64,000 nucleotides of DNA from Armatimonadaceae bacterium (GTDB lineage: Bacteria > Armatimonadota > Armatimonadia > Armatimonadales > Armatimonadaceae), in the NCBI GenBank assembly GCA_030447685.1, contig JAUJOK010000006.1, positions 31,948 to 95,947 of the forward strand, written 5' to 3'. A model generated the notes under the pieces. That model ran no database searches, was not told the DNA's origin, and worked only from the letters and a program-made list of their open reading frames with translations. Both the position numbers and the translations under genes were made by a program. Positions 23,303 to 32,682 of the stretch are shown here, in pieces. The first letter of the stretch is position 1; each line of letters begins with the position of its first letter.

Positions 23303-24351
23303 CGCGCCGCCTCCACGGTCGGGTCCGGGGCGACCGGCTCTTTGGCAATCGGCGCGGCTCCACGCGCGGGCCTGTCAGCGATCTCCGGGTCGTACAGATG
23401 GCAGCGAACAGGCCTATCCGAGTCGGCGGGATGGTACTTGGGCGGAACCTGAGCGCAGGTGTCCCAGCGGTACGCGCAGCGCGGCTCGAAGCGGCAGGCG
23501 GGCGGCCACGCGGTCGGCGGGGGCACGATACCTTCCAGTGTCGCCAGATCCTGGCCGCGCCGCCCGCGCGCGGGCAGACTGGCGAACAGGCCGCGCGCGT
23601 AGGGATGGCGCGGCTCGTGGAAGATGGCGGACGTCGGGCCATATTCGACGATCTGCCCGGCGTACATCACCGCTACCTCCTCGGAGGTCTCGGCGACAAT
23701 CCCGAGGTCATGGGTTATCAGCAGCACGCCCATGTTCTGCTCGCGCTGAAGGTCGCGAATCAGGGCAAGAATCTGCGCCTGCACGGTCACGTCGAGCGCC
23801 GTCGTCGGTTCGTCGGCGATCAGCAGTTTCGGCTCGTTGGACAGCGCAATCGCGATCATGACGCGCTGGCGCATCCCCCCGGAAAGCTCGTGCGGGTACT
23901 GGCGCAGCGCCTGCGCGGGGTCCTGCAAACCGACACGCGCCAGCAAATCTTTAGCGCGCTGCCGTGCCTGCGCTCCGGTAAACTTGCCGTGCATAGTCAT
24001 CGCCTCAACCAACTGATAACCGATGGTGAAGGTCGGATTCAGGCTGGTCATCGGCTCCTGAAAGATCATCGCGATGTCGTCGCCGCGCACGCGCCGCATC
24101 TGGTCCCAGGTTAAATCTAAAAGGTCGCGTCCCTCAAACAGAATGCGCCCGCCCTCGATATAGCCCGCCGGCTCCGGCACCAGTTGAAGCAGCGAAAGCG
24201 CGGTGATGGACTTGCCGCAGCCCGATTCGCCGACAATCGCCAGTGTCTTCCCCTGCTCCACCTGGAAGCTGACACCGTCCACGGCTTTGGCGATGCCGCG
24301 CGGGGTGTGGAAATAGGTCCGCAGGTTCTCGACCTGGAGTAGTGGCGGCAT
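23299..24351 (-). CDS. Oligopeptide/dipeptide ABC transporter ATP-binding protein (OppD-type)
   Basis: 350 residues. Walker A is GESGCGKSI, the Q-loop IAMIFQEPMTSLNP, the signature HELSGGMRQRVMIAIAL, Walker B LLIADEPTTALDVT, and the H-loop LLITHDLGIVAE. The C-terminal oligopeptide-transporter extension has the four Cys that bind an Fe-S cluster in this family (PACRFEPRCAYRWDTCAQ, VRCHLY). It lies three bases after the OppC-type permease gene and overlaps the broken OppF-type gene. It powers import of peptides or similar oligomers together with the permeases encoded upstream. Confidence 0.95.
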   Translation of the reverse strand: MPPLLQVENLRTYFHTPRGIAKAVDGVSFQVEQGKTLAIVGESGCGKSITALSLLQLVPEPAGYIEGGRILFEGRDLLDLTWDQMRRVRGDDIAMIFQEPMTSLNPTFTIGYQLVEAMTMHGKFTGAQARQRAKDLLARVGLQDPAQALRQYPHELSGGMRQRVMIAIALSNEPKLLIADEPTTALDVTVQAQILALIRDLQREQNMGVLLITHDLGIVAETSEEVAVMYAGQIVEYGPTSAIFHEPRHPYARGLFASLPARGRRGQDLATLEGIVPPPTAWPPACRFEPRCAYRWDTCAQVPPKYHPADSDRPVRCHLYDPEIADRPARGAAPIAKEPVAPDPTVEAAR

Positions 24352-24353
24352 CG

Positions 24354-25379
24354 TTAAGAACTCCGGAGCCGGGGATCGACGGCGTCACGAAGCGCGTCCC
24401 CGAAGATATTAAAAGCGAGCACCAGGACAAACAGCGCGGTCGCCGCCGAGGTCAGATTCCACCAGATGACCGGGTCGCGCGCCAGTTCGTCGCGGGCGGC
24501 GTCGATCATGTTGCCCCAGCTTCCGATCTCCGCGCCCACCCCGACGCCCAGATACGACAGAATGGCTTCGGAAAGAATCAGGCCGGAAAAGCCGAGCGTG
24601 ACGGAGATAATGACGACCGGCAGCAGGTTGGGCAGAATGTGCCGCGCCAGGATACGCGCGTTGCTGACCCCCAGAGCGCGCGCGGCGCGCACATAGTCCC
24701 GGTCGCGGTGCTTGAGCGTTTCGCCGCGCGTCAGGCGGCACAGACCGACCCAGCGCGTAATGCCCAGCGCAAGGCAAATCTGCAGCAGGCCGCGCCCCAG
24801 AACCAGAATCAGGGCGATCAGCAGCAGGATGCTGGGGACCGACGAAAGAACCGTGTAGGTATACTGGACGGCATCATCGGTGCGCCTGCCGAAGTAGCCC
24901 GCCAGCAGACCCAGGCAGAGCGCGAGCGGCGTAGCGATAAGGCTGGTCAGTCCCCCGATAATGAAGGCGGTCCGGCAGCCTTTGAGCGTCCGGTACAGAA
25001 CATCGTCGCCGACGCCGTCGGTGCCCAGCAGGTGCGTCCCCGGCGCTTTGAGCGGCGACGGGATCGGCTCGCCGGTCGTCATGCGAGCACCCGGCGCGGA
25101 GTAGGTCTTCTCTTTTTCTTTTTCAAAGACACGGTCTAAAAGAGTGCGGCGCGTTTGCGTCTTCGGGTCCGTCGAGCCGATGCTGTCCAACAGGGCGACA
25201 AAGCCGTACAGGCAGATTACTCCCAGCGCCGTAAGCGCGATCTTGTTGCGCCCGATGCGCCGGTAGGCTTCGGCCCAGAGCGGCTGGCGGCGCGCGCGCA
25301 CGACCACAAAGATCAGCGCGGCAGTCACGAGCAGCGGCACGAGATTGTAAAAAAGGTCCGATTGAAAGAAACGACCCAA
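24354..25379 (-). CDS. ABC transporter permease (OppC-type)
   Basis: 341 residues from a TTG start at 25379 with AAGGGG upstream. The N-terminal OppC region has helix ALTALGVICLYGFVALLD, then a periplasmic loop with LGTDGVGDDVLYRTLKGCR. The BPD_transp_1 core has LIATPLALCLGLLAGYF, SVPSILLLIALILVLG, the EAA-type cytoplasmic loop YVRAARALGVSNARILARH, and two final helices. The FGDALRDAVDPRLR end is typical. The periplasmic loop after the first helix is unusually long and charged (RVFEKEKEKTYSAPGAR). Co-transcribed with the OppB-type gene 16 bp upstream. Confidence 0.95.
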   Translation of the reverse strand: MGRFFQSDLFYNLVPLLVTAALIFVVVRARRQPLWAEAYRRIGRNKIALTALGVICLYGFVALLDSIGSTDPKTQTRRTLLDRVFEKEKEKTYSAPGARMTTGEPIPSPLKAPGTHLLGTDGVGDDVLYRTLKGCRTAFIIGGLTSLIATPLALCLGLLAGYFGRRTDDAVQYTYTVLSSVPSILLLIALILVLGRGLLQICLALGITRWVGLCRLTRGETLKHRDRDYVRAARALGVSNARILARHILPNLLPVVIISVTLGFSGLILSEAILSYLGVGVGAEIGSWGNMIDAARDELARDPVIWWNLTSAATALFVLVLAFNIFGDALRDAVDPRLRSS

Positions 25380-25395
25380 AGCGAAGCGCCCCTTC

Positions 25396-26337
25396 CTATT
25401 CCAGCCGCACGCGCGGGTCTACCAGCGCATACGCAATGTCGGTAAGAATCAGGCCGACGATATACAAAATGCTGCCCAGATACACCATTGCCCGGACGAC
25501 GGCAAAGTCCTGGCTGTTGATGGCGTCAATGAGATAGCTGCCCAGGCCCGGAATGCCAAAGAAATTCTCCAGCACCAGACTGCCTAGGATCAGCGCGGGG
25601 ATGGCCGCGACCGTGGAGGTGATAATCGGGATCAGGGCGTTCTTCAAAACGTGCCGGAGCAGAACCGCGCGCTCGCCGACCCCCTTGGCGCGAGCCGTTC
25701 GCACATAATCCTGATTGATCTCATCCAGTAGAAAGGTGCGAAACAGCCGCGTCTCCGACCCCAGACCGGCCAGAACGCCGATGACGACCGGCAGCAGCAC
25801 GAACTTCCAGGCGGCGATTCCGGTCTGGAAGCCGGCAATCGGCCCGTACTTCAGTATCTTGCCGAGCAGATACTGAAGCCCGATGACATAGACGATGAAA
25901 ACGATGCTCATCAGCAGTACGCACAAAAACGTGCCGAAGTAGTCTACGTAGGTCCCCCGGAAGTAGGCGACGGCGACGGCGAAGCTGATCGCCGCCGTCA
26001 GTCCGGTCAGAAACACCAGCGAGGCGACCAGACCCGACGGCCCGGCCCCCTGCTTGATGCGGTTCCAGATCGGCTCGCCGGTTGCGTCGGACTTGCCGAA
26101 GCGGAACACCAGCAGACCGGTGACATGGTTCTTGAACTGCACGGAAAGCGGCTTATCGTAGCCGTGATCCTTCAGCCACTGCTGAATCTGCTCCTGCGTC
26201 GGGTTTCGGGTGGACAGGTTGCGCCGGGCCAGGCTTTGCGGGGACGCGCTGGCGTAAAACAGGACGAATGTCAGCAGCGCGACCCCGACCAGTATCGGAA
26301 CGGCGTACAAAATGCGCCGCAGCACGTAGCGCAGCAT
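25396..26337 (-). CDS. ABC transporter permease (OppB-type)
   Basis: 313 residues. OppB-type N-terminus LRYVLRRILYAVPILVGVAL, a periplasmic region including RNPTQEQIQQWLKDHGYDKP, membrane helices in the remainder, the EAA-type loop YVRTARAKGVGERAVLLRHV, and the family end DIAYALVDPRVRLE. The start ATG overlaps the stop of the substrate-binding-protein gene (TGATG). It forms the channel with the OppC-type partner. Confidence 0.95.
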   Translation of the reverse strand: MLRYVLRRILYAVPILVGVALLTFVLFYASASPQSLARRNLSTRNPTQEQIQQWLKDHGYDKPLSVQFKNHVTGLLVFRFGKSDATGEPIWNRIKQGAGPSGLVASLVFLTGLTAAISFAVAVAYFRGTYVDYFGTFLCVLLMSIVFIVYVIGLQYLLGKILKYGPIAGFQTGIAAWKFVLLPVVIGVLAGLGSETRLFRTFLLDEINQDYVRTARAKGVGERAVLLRHVLKNALIPIITSTVAAIPALILGSLVLENFFGIPGLGSYLIDAINSQDFAVVRAMVYLGSILYIVGLILTDIAYALVDPRVRLE

Positions 26338-28370
26338 CAGTGCGAAGCCTTTCCGTTATTATTGCTGTCCGCTGCCGCCGCCGCTTCGGGCGCATCCGCG
26401 CGCCGCACCCGCCGGTTCTGCCGCTGCCGGACCACCGAGACCGCCGGTATCGCGCCGACGACCAGCAGACCGGCGATGGCGATAAGCGGCAGGTAGTTGG
26501 GGCGGTTCCACGCGCGCTGCATTTGTGCGCGCTTTTCCACATCCACGGCGCGGTATTTGGTGGTGTCGTTGGCGATGGGGTGCGACTTGACATTCAGGAG
26601 CCAGTCATAGTGCAGGGACAGGTCCTCGTCGTGGTTGATATACACCCAGGGAACGTCTTCCACCGCGATAGCGCGCATCTGCCGCAGCACCGCGAGGCGT
26701 TCCGGCCCATCCTCAAGCGCGCGCATCTTCACGAAAAGCTTGTTGTATTCCGGGTTGTCGTAGCCGGAGGCATTGGGGCCGGGGCGCTTATTCGGACCGT
26801 ACAGCAGGAAGACGAAGTTTTCCGGGTCGGGATAGTCGGCGAACCATCCGTAGCGGATAAACTGGAACTGCCCCTTGTTCACCTTGTCCTGAAACACATT
26901 GGAGCGCGTGGACCGCGACTCGACCTTCACGCCCAGACGTTCGATCTGCTTGGTAACCAGTCCGACAAGCTGACGCCCGGCGGGCGTGGTGGCGCTGTTA
27001 TCGAAGTTGAGAATCAGTCTCTGACCGGTCTTCTTGTCCGCCCCATTCGGATACCCGGCTTCCGCCAGTAGCTGCTTCGCCCGGGTCAGGTCCGGGTCGT
27101 AGCGCCGGTATGGGTTCTTGTACTCCGGCTCGTACCCGAAGACGCCGGGCGGAATAATGGACTCTGCCTGCCTGCCGATGCCCTGCGAAAACAGATCGAT
27201 AAACGCCTGCGAATCGATGGCCAGGGAGATGGCCTGCCGTAGCTTGCGCTTTTCCGGGGTGTAGCCGCCGACCACCGGGTCTTTCATGTTGAACGCAATA
27301 TAATAGATGTTCGCCTGCACGTCCCGCTTAAGCTGTACGCCTTTGCGCTTCATCTCCTCGGTCAGCATTCCCGCTTTGGCGATTACCTGCTGGTAGTTCG
27401 TGTTGCCCACTCCGGCGGCATCCAGATAGCCCTGCTGAAACAGGTTCCAGCTCGTGACGGCCTCTTTGTTGATATTGAAGACGACCTTCTGGGCCAGCGG
27501 AAGCTGCTTTCCGGCATCCCTCAGCAGACCCGCCTCGCGGTCGCCCGGCTGCCCTTCCGTCGGGTAAAATTCGGGGTGACGGTTCGGGTTGGCGATCAGG
27601 ACGATCCGCTGCTTGGGCCGGTACTCGCTCATAAGGTACGGCCCGCTGCCGACCGGATGCTGCAAAGCGAACTGCTCGCCGTACTTTTCCACCGCCTCGC
27701 GCGGGATCGGGGTCGTAAAGTGCATCGCCATGAGAAAGCGAAGCTGCGGGTAGGGCTGATTCAGCAGGACACGGAACGTGTACGGGTCGCGCGGGTCGGC
27801 CTGGACGCCGGGCAGCGAGGCATCATAGTGCGCCTTGCCCTTCTTCTCGAACTCAGCGGCGTACTCTTTCCACCCGACTACCTTGTCCTCGAAGAACGAA
27901 GCCACCGGGGAATGGACGCCGGGGTCGGCGATGCGCTTGAAGCTGTAAATGAAGTCATTGGCCGTGATCGCGCGCCCCTTGCCGCCGGGAAAGACCGGGT
28001 CATCCTGAAAGCGCAGGCCCTGCTTGATCGTAAACGTATACCGCTCGCCTTTTACCGTTTTGCCGTGCTTGTCCGTGAACACGTACGGCTCGCGCACCGG
28101 CTCCTTCGCGCCCAGATTCAGTTGCAGCACGAACGGGTCGCGCTTCAGGTAGTGATACTGAAAATAGGACGGGTAGATCAGGTCCGTGACCTGGGCTTCA
28201 TCGACGGTATACGTGACGCTGGGGTCCAGTGACTTCGGATCGTCGCTCAGCGTCCGGTACAGGACATTGCTCGTGGACTCTCCCGCCGGATACGGGTTGT
28301 TGTTACACCCCGCAAGGGTCAAAGCAAAAACGGCGAGGGTGGCGATAAAAGACACGTTTCTCATGGGCAT
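26337..28370 (-). CDS. Oligopeptide ABC transporter substrate-binding lipoprotein (SBP_bac_5)
   Basis: 677 residues from the ATG at 28368-28370; MRNV three codons in is an alternative. Lipoprotein signal FIATLAVFALTLAGC. The type II periplasmic-binding fold shows LYRTLSDDPKSLDPSVTYTV, YTFTIKQGLRFQDDP, TANDFIYSFKRIADP, RKLRQAISLAIDSQAFIDLF, and FIRYGWFADYPDPENFVFLL. The C-terminus is unusual for the family: after the fold come a membrane helix (LPLIAIAGLLVVGAIPAVSV) and a basic tail, so the receptor could be anchored at both ends. The long upstream in-frame extension to 28964 lies inside the SDR gene and is not coding. Confidence 0.92.
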   Translation of the reverse strand: MPMRNVSFIATLAVFALTLAGCNNNPYPAGESTSNVLYRTLSDDPKSLDPSVTYTVDEAQVTDLIYPSYFQYHYLKRDPFVLQLNLGAKEPVREPYVFTDKHGKTVKGERYTFTIKQGLRFQDDPVFPGGKGRAITANDFIYSFKRIADPGVHSPVASFFEDKVVGWKEYAAEFEKKGKAHYDASLPGVQADPRDPYTFRVLLNQPYPQLRFLMAMHFTTPIPREAVEKYGEQFALQHPVGSGPYLMSEYRPKQRIVLIANPNRHPEFYPTEGQPGDREAGLLRDAGKQLPLAQKVVFNINKEAVTSWNLFQQGYLDAAGVGNTNYQQVIAKAGMLTEEMKRKGVQLKRDVQANIYYIAFNMKDPVVGGYTPEKRKLRQAISLAIDSQAFIDLFSQGIGRQAESIIPPGVFGYEPEYKNPYRRYDPDLTRAKQLLAEAGYPNGADKKTGQRLILNFDNSATTPAGRQLVGLVTKQIERLGVKVESRSTRSNVFQDKVNKGQFQFIRYGWFADYPDPENFVFLLYGPNKRPGPNASGYDNPEYNKLFVKMRALEDGPERLAVLRQMRAIAVEDVPWVYINHDEDLSLHYDWLLNVKSHPIANDTTKYRAVDVEKRAQMQRAWNRPNYLPLIAIAGLLVVGAIPAVSVVRQRQNRRVRRADAPEAAAAADSNNNGKASH

Positions 28371-28558
28371 GGCTATTTTCGATAAGATCGGCAGACAAAA
28401 GTCGAAAGGCGATTCGCAGGCGGCGAGTCCTCGGCGGTGAGGCGGATACATCGGAGGGCAAAATGCTGGAACTATGGACGTTCTTACGCGCAATTTCGCC
28501 GTTGCGTTCCCCGACTCCTGTATTGTACCGCTGGTATTCGGTTTTGGCTCCCCTGCCC

Positions 28559-29335
28559 CTAAAAGCCAAAGGCCAGGAAGCCGCCGTCCACGGCGATGCA
28601 CTGGCCGGTAATGTGAGACGCCACGGGAAGGCACAAAAACGCCGCCAGGCCGGATATATGCTGCGGCTCTGCCACCCGGCCCAGCGGCGTTCTCGCCAGC
28701 ACGCTTTCCCGAAACTCCGGCTTGTCCAGCACCACGCTGGCGAGCGGCGTCTGCGTGTACCAGGGGTTTACGGCGTTGACACGGATACCGTCCGACGCCC
28801 ATTCCACGGCCAGATAGCGCGTTAGCTGATCCAGAGCGGCCTTGGTCATCGCATACGGAGCGCCGGAATGGACGGAAACCGAACCGGCCACCGAGCCGAT
28901 GTTGACGATGCTGCCGCCGCCACCGCTCGCGCTTTCCCGCAGCAGCGGATACGCCGCGCGGCACATTTCCCAGGCCGAGCCGAGATTGGTTCGCAGAAGA
29001 AAGTCGTACTCCTCCGGCGCATATTCCACAGAGGATTTGCGGATATTGGTGCCGACATTGTTGACCAGGATGTCCAGGCCGCCCAGAACGTCGCCTGCCG
29101 CCTCCAGAACGGCGCGGCGACCCTCCGGCGTGGTCACATCCGCCGCGATTCCGTGCGCCGCGCCGCCCTTTTCCCGCGCTTCTTTCAAACAGGCGTCAAC
29201 ATCCTCCGCGCTGCGGGCCACAATCAGGACAGCCGCCTCCAGTCCCAGCAGTTCGTCGGCGATTGCGCGGCCAATGCCCTTTGTCGCCCCGGTAACGAGG
29301 GCGCGCTTTCCTGCCAGTGTCCAGCGTTCATTCAT
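28559..29335 (-). CDS. Short-chain dehydrogenase/reductase (tropinone-reductase-like)
   Basis: 258 residues, classical SDR length. Cofactor motif TGATKGIGRAIA, NNVG after DILV, catalytic Ser in IVNIGSVAGS, Tyr and Lys in YAMTKAAL, and the C-terminal GQCIAVDGGFLAFGF. The order and wording (RKSSVEYAPEEYDFLLRTNL) fit the tropinone-reductase-like SDR subgroup, many members of which act on sugar acids or unknown ketones. The ribosome site is weak. It is separated from the transporter operon by 188 bp with no visible gene. The substrate is unknown. Confidence 0.93.
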   Translation of the reverse strand: MNERWTLAGKRALVTGATKGIGRAIADELLGLEAAVLIVARSAEDVDACLKEAREKGGAAHGIAADVTTPEGRRAVLEAAGDVLGGLDILVNNVGTNIRKSSVEYAPEEYDFLLRTNLGSAWEMCRAAYPLLRESASGGGGSIVNIGSVAGSVSVHSGAPYAMTKAALDQLTRYLAVEWASDGIRVNAVNPWYTQTPLASVVLDKPEFRESVLARTPLGRVAEPQHISGLAAFLCLPVASHITGQCIAVDGGFLAFGF

Positions 29336-29370
29336 AGTTCTTTGTCAGGGATTGCGGCAGTTCTCTGCTT

Positions 29371-29493
29371 TTACTGGATGATTACCACGGCGTCGCCGCC
29401 CCGGATTCGGATGGTGACGGTGGCGGTTTGGCCGGTGCCGTTGACGGTAAACGTGATGGTGACGGTGCCGGGGGTGATTGTTCCACCGTAGCG
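29371..29493 (-). pseudogene. C-terminal fragment of an Ig-like repeat protein
   Basis: The reverse strand reads GTITPGTVTITFTVNGTG, then QTATVTIRIRGGDAVVIIQ and TAA at 29371-29373. A TGA lies about 12 codons upstream and there is no start. The strand pattern resembles the ends of bacterial Ig-like domains. It is a relic only. Confidence 0.45.
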
Positions 29494-29649
29494 TATCAGA
29501 AAGCCGGGTCACGTTGCAGTCCTTTTCCGCGCAAAACCACTGCTAAAATCGGCGGCATACAGGCAGCCTGCCGCTATATGAGAGGTCATTCAGTTTCTTT
29601 CTGGTTCTGTTATACTTGCGGCAACGGAGCCAATCGGGTTGTTCGGGAC

Positions 29650-30350
29650 GGCTCTCGAAGTGAAGGATTTTCGCCCAGACGCGCCGCGTTTGCACGCTGT
29701 GCGGTTACAAGAGCTTTCCGACTGGGGCAAAAACTACGGCAAGGAACTGGCACTGGGCTTCCCCCACCTTCTGCGTCACTTCGCTCCTTGCGCCTTTAGC
29801 CGGAGAGGGGCAAAAGGGGGGAACCTGCGACGTGCATCTGTTGTCGGCGGTCAGTCATGGCCTGGGACTGACACTATTGCAAGAAGCGGTTTCCGGCAGA
29901 CCAATCAGGTGGAGAACTAAGTGACGTGGTGACGATATCACCAGCCGTCCCACCATAGTGGACAAGGAGATTCGTGCATGACTGCTATGCTTCTTTGCTG
30001 CTGCGGTTCCCGGAAGGTAATGAGCACGGTGCAAGGCTTGAAGAGTCTTGTGGCGTCAAGCGCCGATGTGCCTGCCGGGTATCTGGACTTCCCCCACGTC
30101 GCTCAGGTGTTCTGCCTGAGGCGGCGCGTGCAGCGCCGATGTGCCTGCCGGGTATAAGAAGAGGCGGCGGCAAGCGGCGGCGGCAAGCGGCAGGAAGAGA
30201 CGATCTATGGCCTTACCAGTTTGTCGCCGCAAGAGGCCACAAGCGTCTCCTGTCGCTGCTGCGCGCTGGCTGCCACTATGTACGCGATGTCACCTTTGAT
30301 GCTCCCAGGTGCGCTGCGGCGCTGCTGGCAGCCATCAGGAATCGGCCTGA
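29650..30350 (+). pseudogene. Decayed ISAs1-family transposase
   Basis: Pieces of one protein appear in order but in changing frames. LQELSDWGKNYGKELALGF matches the N-terminal helix of ISAs1 transposases. VHLLSAVSHGLGLTLLQEAV matches the strand after the first catalytic Asp. YLDFPHVAQVFCLRRRV, ETIYGLTSLSPQEAT, RLLSLLRAG and HYVRDVTFDAPRCAA...LLAAIRN match the C-terminal region around the last catalytic Glu. Large stretches in between are missing or scrambled, and internal repeats (AGCGCCGATGTGCCTGCCGGGTAT at about 30060 and 30132) are present. No terminal inverted repeats were found. Assignment is from recalled family motifs. Confidence 0.6.
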
Positions 30351-30593
30351 TGGACAAGAACATACCACGCGGCACAGCCCACCGCTGGGTATACGGAAAA
30401 CTGAATGACCCTGAGAGAGAGGTCGGGAAGGAATGCGCCGCATCAGGTGAGAATAAGTGACCCAATATCACCACCGTGAGTTCGTGCATGACGACTGCTG
30501 CTGCGGTTCCCGTACACCGGCGCTGCTGCGCTGACGGCGCTTGGCAAAGAACTGGACACGTCGCCCGCCGCACCCTGCGAAGAAGCGCGATTT

Positions 30594-31364
30594 ATGACTG
30601 TACGCTGCGCGCCAGGAAGACGGCTATCTGGAGCGGGCTATCTGGACAGCGACGAGGTTCTGGCGGCGCGGCGTGCCGTCACCGATAGGCTCGCCGCCGA
30701 TGGCCTGCTGGACGACCGATATCCGAGCATCGAGGCGGTCGCGGGACAGGGCGTGGGGGTGAAGTTCAAGCCCGACCTGGCGCACGACAACGCGCCGCTG
30801 CACACGCTGCTGTATACGGGCCGGATGATGGACTTCTACGAAAAGCTCCTGGGCGGCCCCGTCCGCCACTTCGATACCTGGATGCGCGCCGTCGCGCCAG
30901 GAACAGGCACCGCGCCGCATTGTGACATCGTCTTCATGGGGCGCGGCACCACCAACCTGTATACGTCGTGGACGCCGCTGGGCGACATCTCGCTGGAGAT
31001 AGGCGGGGTGATGATCCTGGAAAACTCGCACAAGCACGAGCGCCTGCGGTCGGGCTACGGCACCAAAGATGTGGATGAGGTCTGCACGAACCACAACATC
31101 GGATGGGGCGGCCACCTGACCCAGAACCCGGTGCGGCTGCGCGAGCGGTTCGGCGGGCGCTGGCTCACCAACGAGTACCGTGCGGGCGACCTGCTGGTTT
31201 TCAGCATGTTTACCGTGCATGGCAGCCTGGACAACCAGAGCGACCGCATTCGTCTGTCGTCGGACACGCGCTATCAGTTGGCGTCGGACCCGGTGGATGA
31301 ACGATGGATCGGCCCCGCGCCTATCGCGCACGGCCCCGCCGCCAAGCGCGGGCGCATCTGCTGA
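30594..31364 (+). CDS. Phytanoyl-CoA dioxygenase (PhyH) family protein, 5' end damaged
   Basis: 256 residues. From GYLDSDEVLAARRAVTDRLA onward it follows the PhyH Fe(II)/2-oxoglutarate oxygenase family. The iron ligands are His and Asp in TAPHCDIVFMG and the distal His in FTVHGSLDN; the oxoglutarate Arg lies in IRLSSDTRYQ. The first 15 residues (MTVRCAPGRRLSGAG) look out of frame. The neighbouring frame reads RQEDGYLER, the expected N-terminal piece (normally ...EDGYL...G.L), so a shift near 30620-30640 is likely. It sits directly behind the transposase relic, which may have truncated it. The substrate is unknown. Confidence 0.75.
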   Translation: MTVRCAPGRRLSGAGYLDSDEVLAARRAVTDRLAADGLLDDRYPSIEAVAGQGVGVKFKPDLAHDNAPLHTLLYTGRMMDFYEKLLGGPVRHFDTWMRAVAPGTGTAPHCDIVFMGRGTTNLYTSWTPLGDISLEIGGVMILENSHKHERLRSGYGTKDVDEVCTNHNIGWGGHLTQNPVRLRERFGGRWLTNEYRAGDLLVFSMFTVHGSLDNQSDRIRLSSDTRYQLASDPVDERWIGPAPIAHGPAAKRGRIC

Positions 31365-31377
31365 AGCCGCCGCCGCT

Positions 31378-31569
31378 GCCGCCCCGGATATGATTATCGA
31401 TGAGACCACCTATGAGCGCGTCAAGCCCTACGTGACGGTCGAGCCGCAGGGCAGGGTGGATTTGAAGGGCAAGGCCGAACCGGTCGCCTGCTTCAAGGTG
31501 CTGGAATGGCATGAGGCGGGCGCAGTCGCACCCGCCCCCGAACCGCAGCTATGTGAGAACCATGTATGA
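31378..31569 (+). pseudogene. C-terminal fragment of a class III adenylate/guanylate cyclase
   Basis: The frame reads DMIIDETTYERVKPYVTVEP then QGRVDLKGKAEPVACFKVLE. This is the final strand region of class III cyclase domains (family pattern: I..ETY..V......P.G...LKGK.EPV..Y.V). The catalytic core is absent. It starts right after the PhyH stop, so the two were probably joined by deletion. Confidence 0.6.
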
Positions 31570-31889
31570 ATGCAGAGGCGACAGAAGTCCTAACACAGAT
31601 GCTCAGCACCGCTAAGAACTTCCTTGAGGGCAACACTCCCCTGGAAGATAATGAGCGGCTGGAGTTTCTTTTTGCTCCTTTGCGCATTCTTTTTGCTTTG
31701 AAGCCATTGCTGACGCATTGCGAACAAGCAATATTCCGCACGTATGAGCTGTGTTTTTTCCTTTTAGGCTCAATAATAGGCGGATTAGCGATGGAGTTAG
31801 ATGCTGTAATCAATCAAGCCTCGGGCTTGCTGCGGCGGCTAGAACTCAAGTTGGGCATCATCAGGTGCGTCCCGATGCGCCGTGGCTGA
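31566..31889 (+). CDS. Hypothetical protein
   Basis: 107 residues, overlapping the cyclase fragment stop by ATGA. It is largely helical, with RLEFLFAPLRILFALKPLLT and a hydrophobic YELCFFLLGSIIGGLAMEL. The region is less GC-rich than its surroundings. The sequence CGAACAAGCAATATTCCG within it is repeated just after its stop (about 31892), another sign of rearrangement. I recognise no family, and it may itself be a fragment. Confidence 0.4.
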   Translation: MNAEATEVLTQMLSTAKNFLEGNTPLEDNERLEFLFAPLRILFALKPLLTHCEQAIFRTYELCFFLLGSIIGGLAMELDAVINQASGLLRRLELKLGIIRCVPMRRG

Positions 31890-32169
31890 CTCGAACAAGC
31901 AATATTCCGGCACCGTGCGCGCAGAAATCAAGCGCGTCACCGCTTGGGTGATCGAAAGGCTGGGCGGAAACGAGCAGAAGATATTGTTTCCATCTCATCA
32001 ATGCTGATATGATGCGCCTCAGCGATCTCGCGCAGCAGAGCGTCCATGCGCGCGGCGATTGCAAGAGCGATGCCCAGACCAGATGGTTGAGCATCGTGCT
32101 GAGAAGTTAATCAAGGCTTGCCTCAAGCCTTTCGAAAGGCTTATCCCGCGCCGCAAGCGGCGATTCTGA
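31890..32169. other. Non-coding or decayed stretch
   Basis: No complete gene. A short plus frame reads GTVRAEIKRVTAWVIERLGG before a stop. The reverse strand at 32000-32100 gives a helix-like ARMDALLREIAEAHHISIDE without start or stop. These look like relics of small genes. Confidence is low. Confidence 0.3.
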
Positions 32170-32439
32170 GCGGTTTTCGTAAAAATCGACCTGGATAACG
32201 AGCAAGAAACGCTGCATGCCATATCCCAAAACTTTCGAGATCGGGAAGCGAGAGGGATACCGGTGCTAACGCCTGATGGTTTTGAAATCACTATGATGGT
32301 TCAGGTCGGAGCCGAGGCCATGCCTCTCTACGTCAAAACAAACAATACAAACGGTGCAGCTCGACATCTTTTGGTGAAGAAACTCAACCCTCAACGTCAT
32401 AACATAGCCCAGAGCATCTTCACGACCGAGCTACCTTAG
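32170..32439 (+). pseudogene. Orphan ORF without start codon
   Basis: The frame is open from TGA (32167-32169) to TAG (32437-32439): AVFVKIDLDNEQETLHAISQ, then FRDREARGIPVLTPDGFEIT, then a tail ending IAQSIFTTELP. The composition looks coding and less GC-rich than its neighbours. The only ATGs lie two thirds of the way back from the stop. It is likely the 3' part of an acquired gene. I recognise no family. Confidence 0.4.
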
Positions 32440-32622
32440 CATTGCCCTCCCTGCCCCCTAAGTTTGGGTAATCTTGACACAGTAAAAGCGAAAGCCGCGT
32501 GTCAGACCTTTTTGCAATATGGAAAGCTACCTTATTTGGCTGGCTATCCCGCCGCCTTGCTTGCTGTTCTACTCCTATGGATTTGGGTTGCGAAGCGAAA
32601 GAAGTAGATTCCCTCGCTTGCG

Positions 32623-32670
32623 GTGTCAAGTATATTATCGCCCAAGTTTGGGCAATAATGTACTTGACAC
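32623..32670. repeat. Inverted repeat with TTGACA ends
   Basis: GTGTCAAGTATATTATCGCCCAA pairs with TTGGGCAATAATGTACTTGACAC with two mismatches, both pairable as G-U in RNA. Partial copies occur at 11656-11677 (GCGTCAAGTATATTATTACCC) and 32460-32481 (AAGTTTGGGTAATCTTGACA). The surrounding 32440-32682 shows no gene. Confidence 0.7.
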
Positions 32671-32682
32671 AGCAGGCGTTAG

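Noticed and set aside
28371..28964. N-terminal extension of the peptide-binding protein ORF
   Set aside because: The extension overlaps the SDR gene in another frame and precedes a clear lipoprotein signal at 28370, so it is not coding.
31980..32100. Small antitoxin-like reverse ORF (ARMDALLREIAEAHHISIDE)
   Set aside because: No start codon, no ribosome site and no recognisable toxin partner. It lies in a decayed region.
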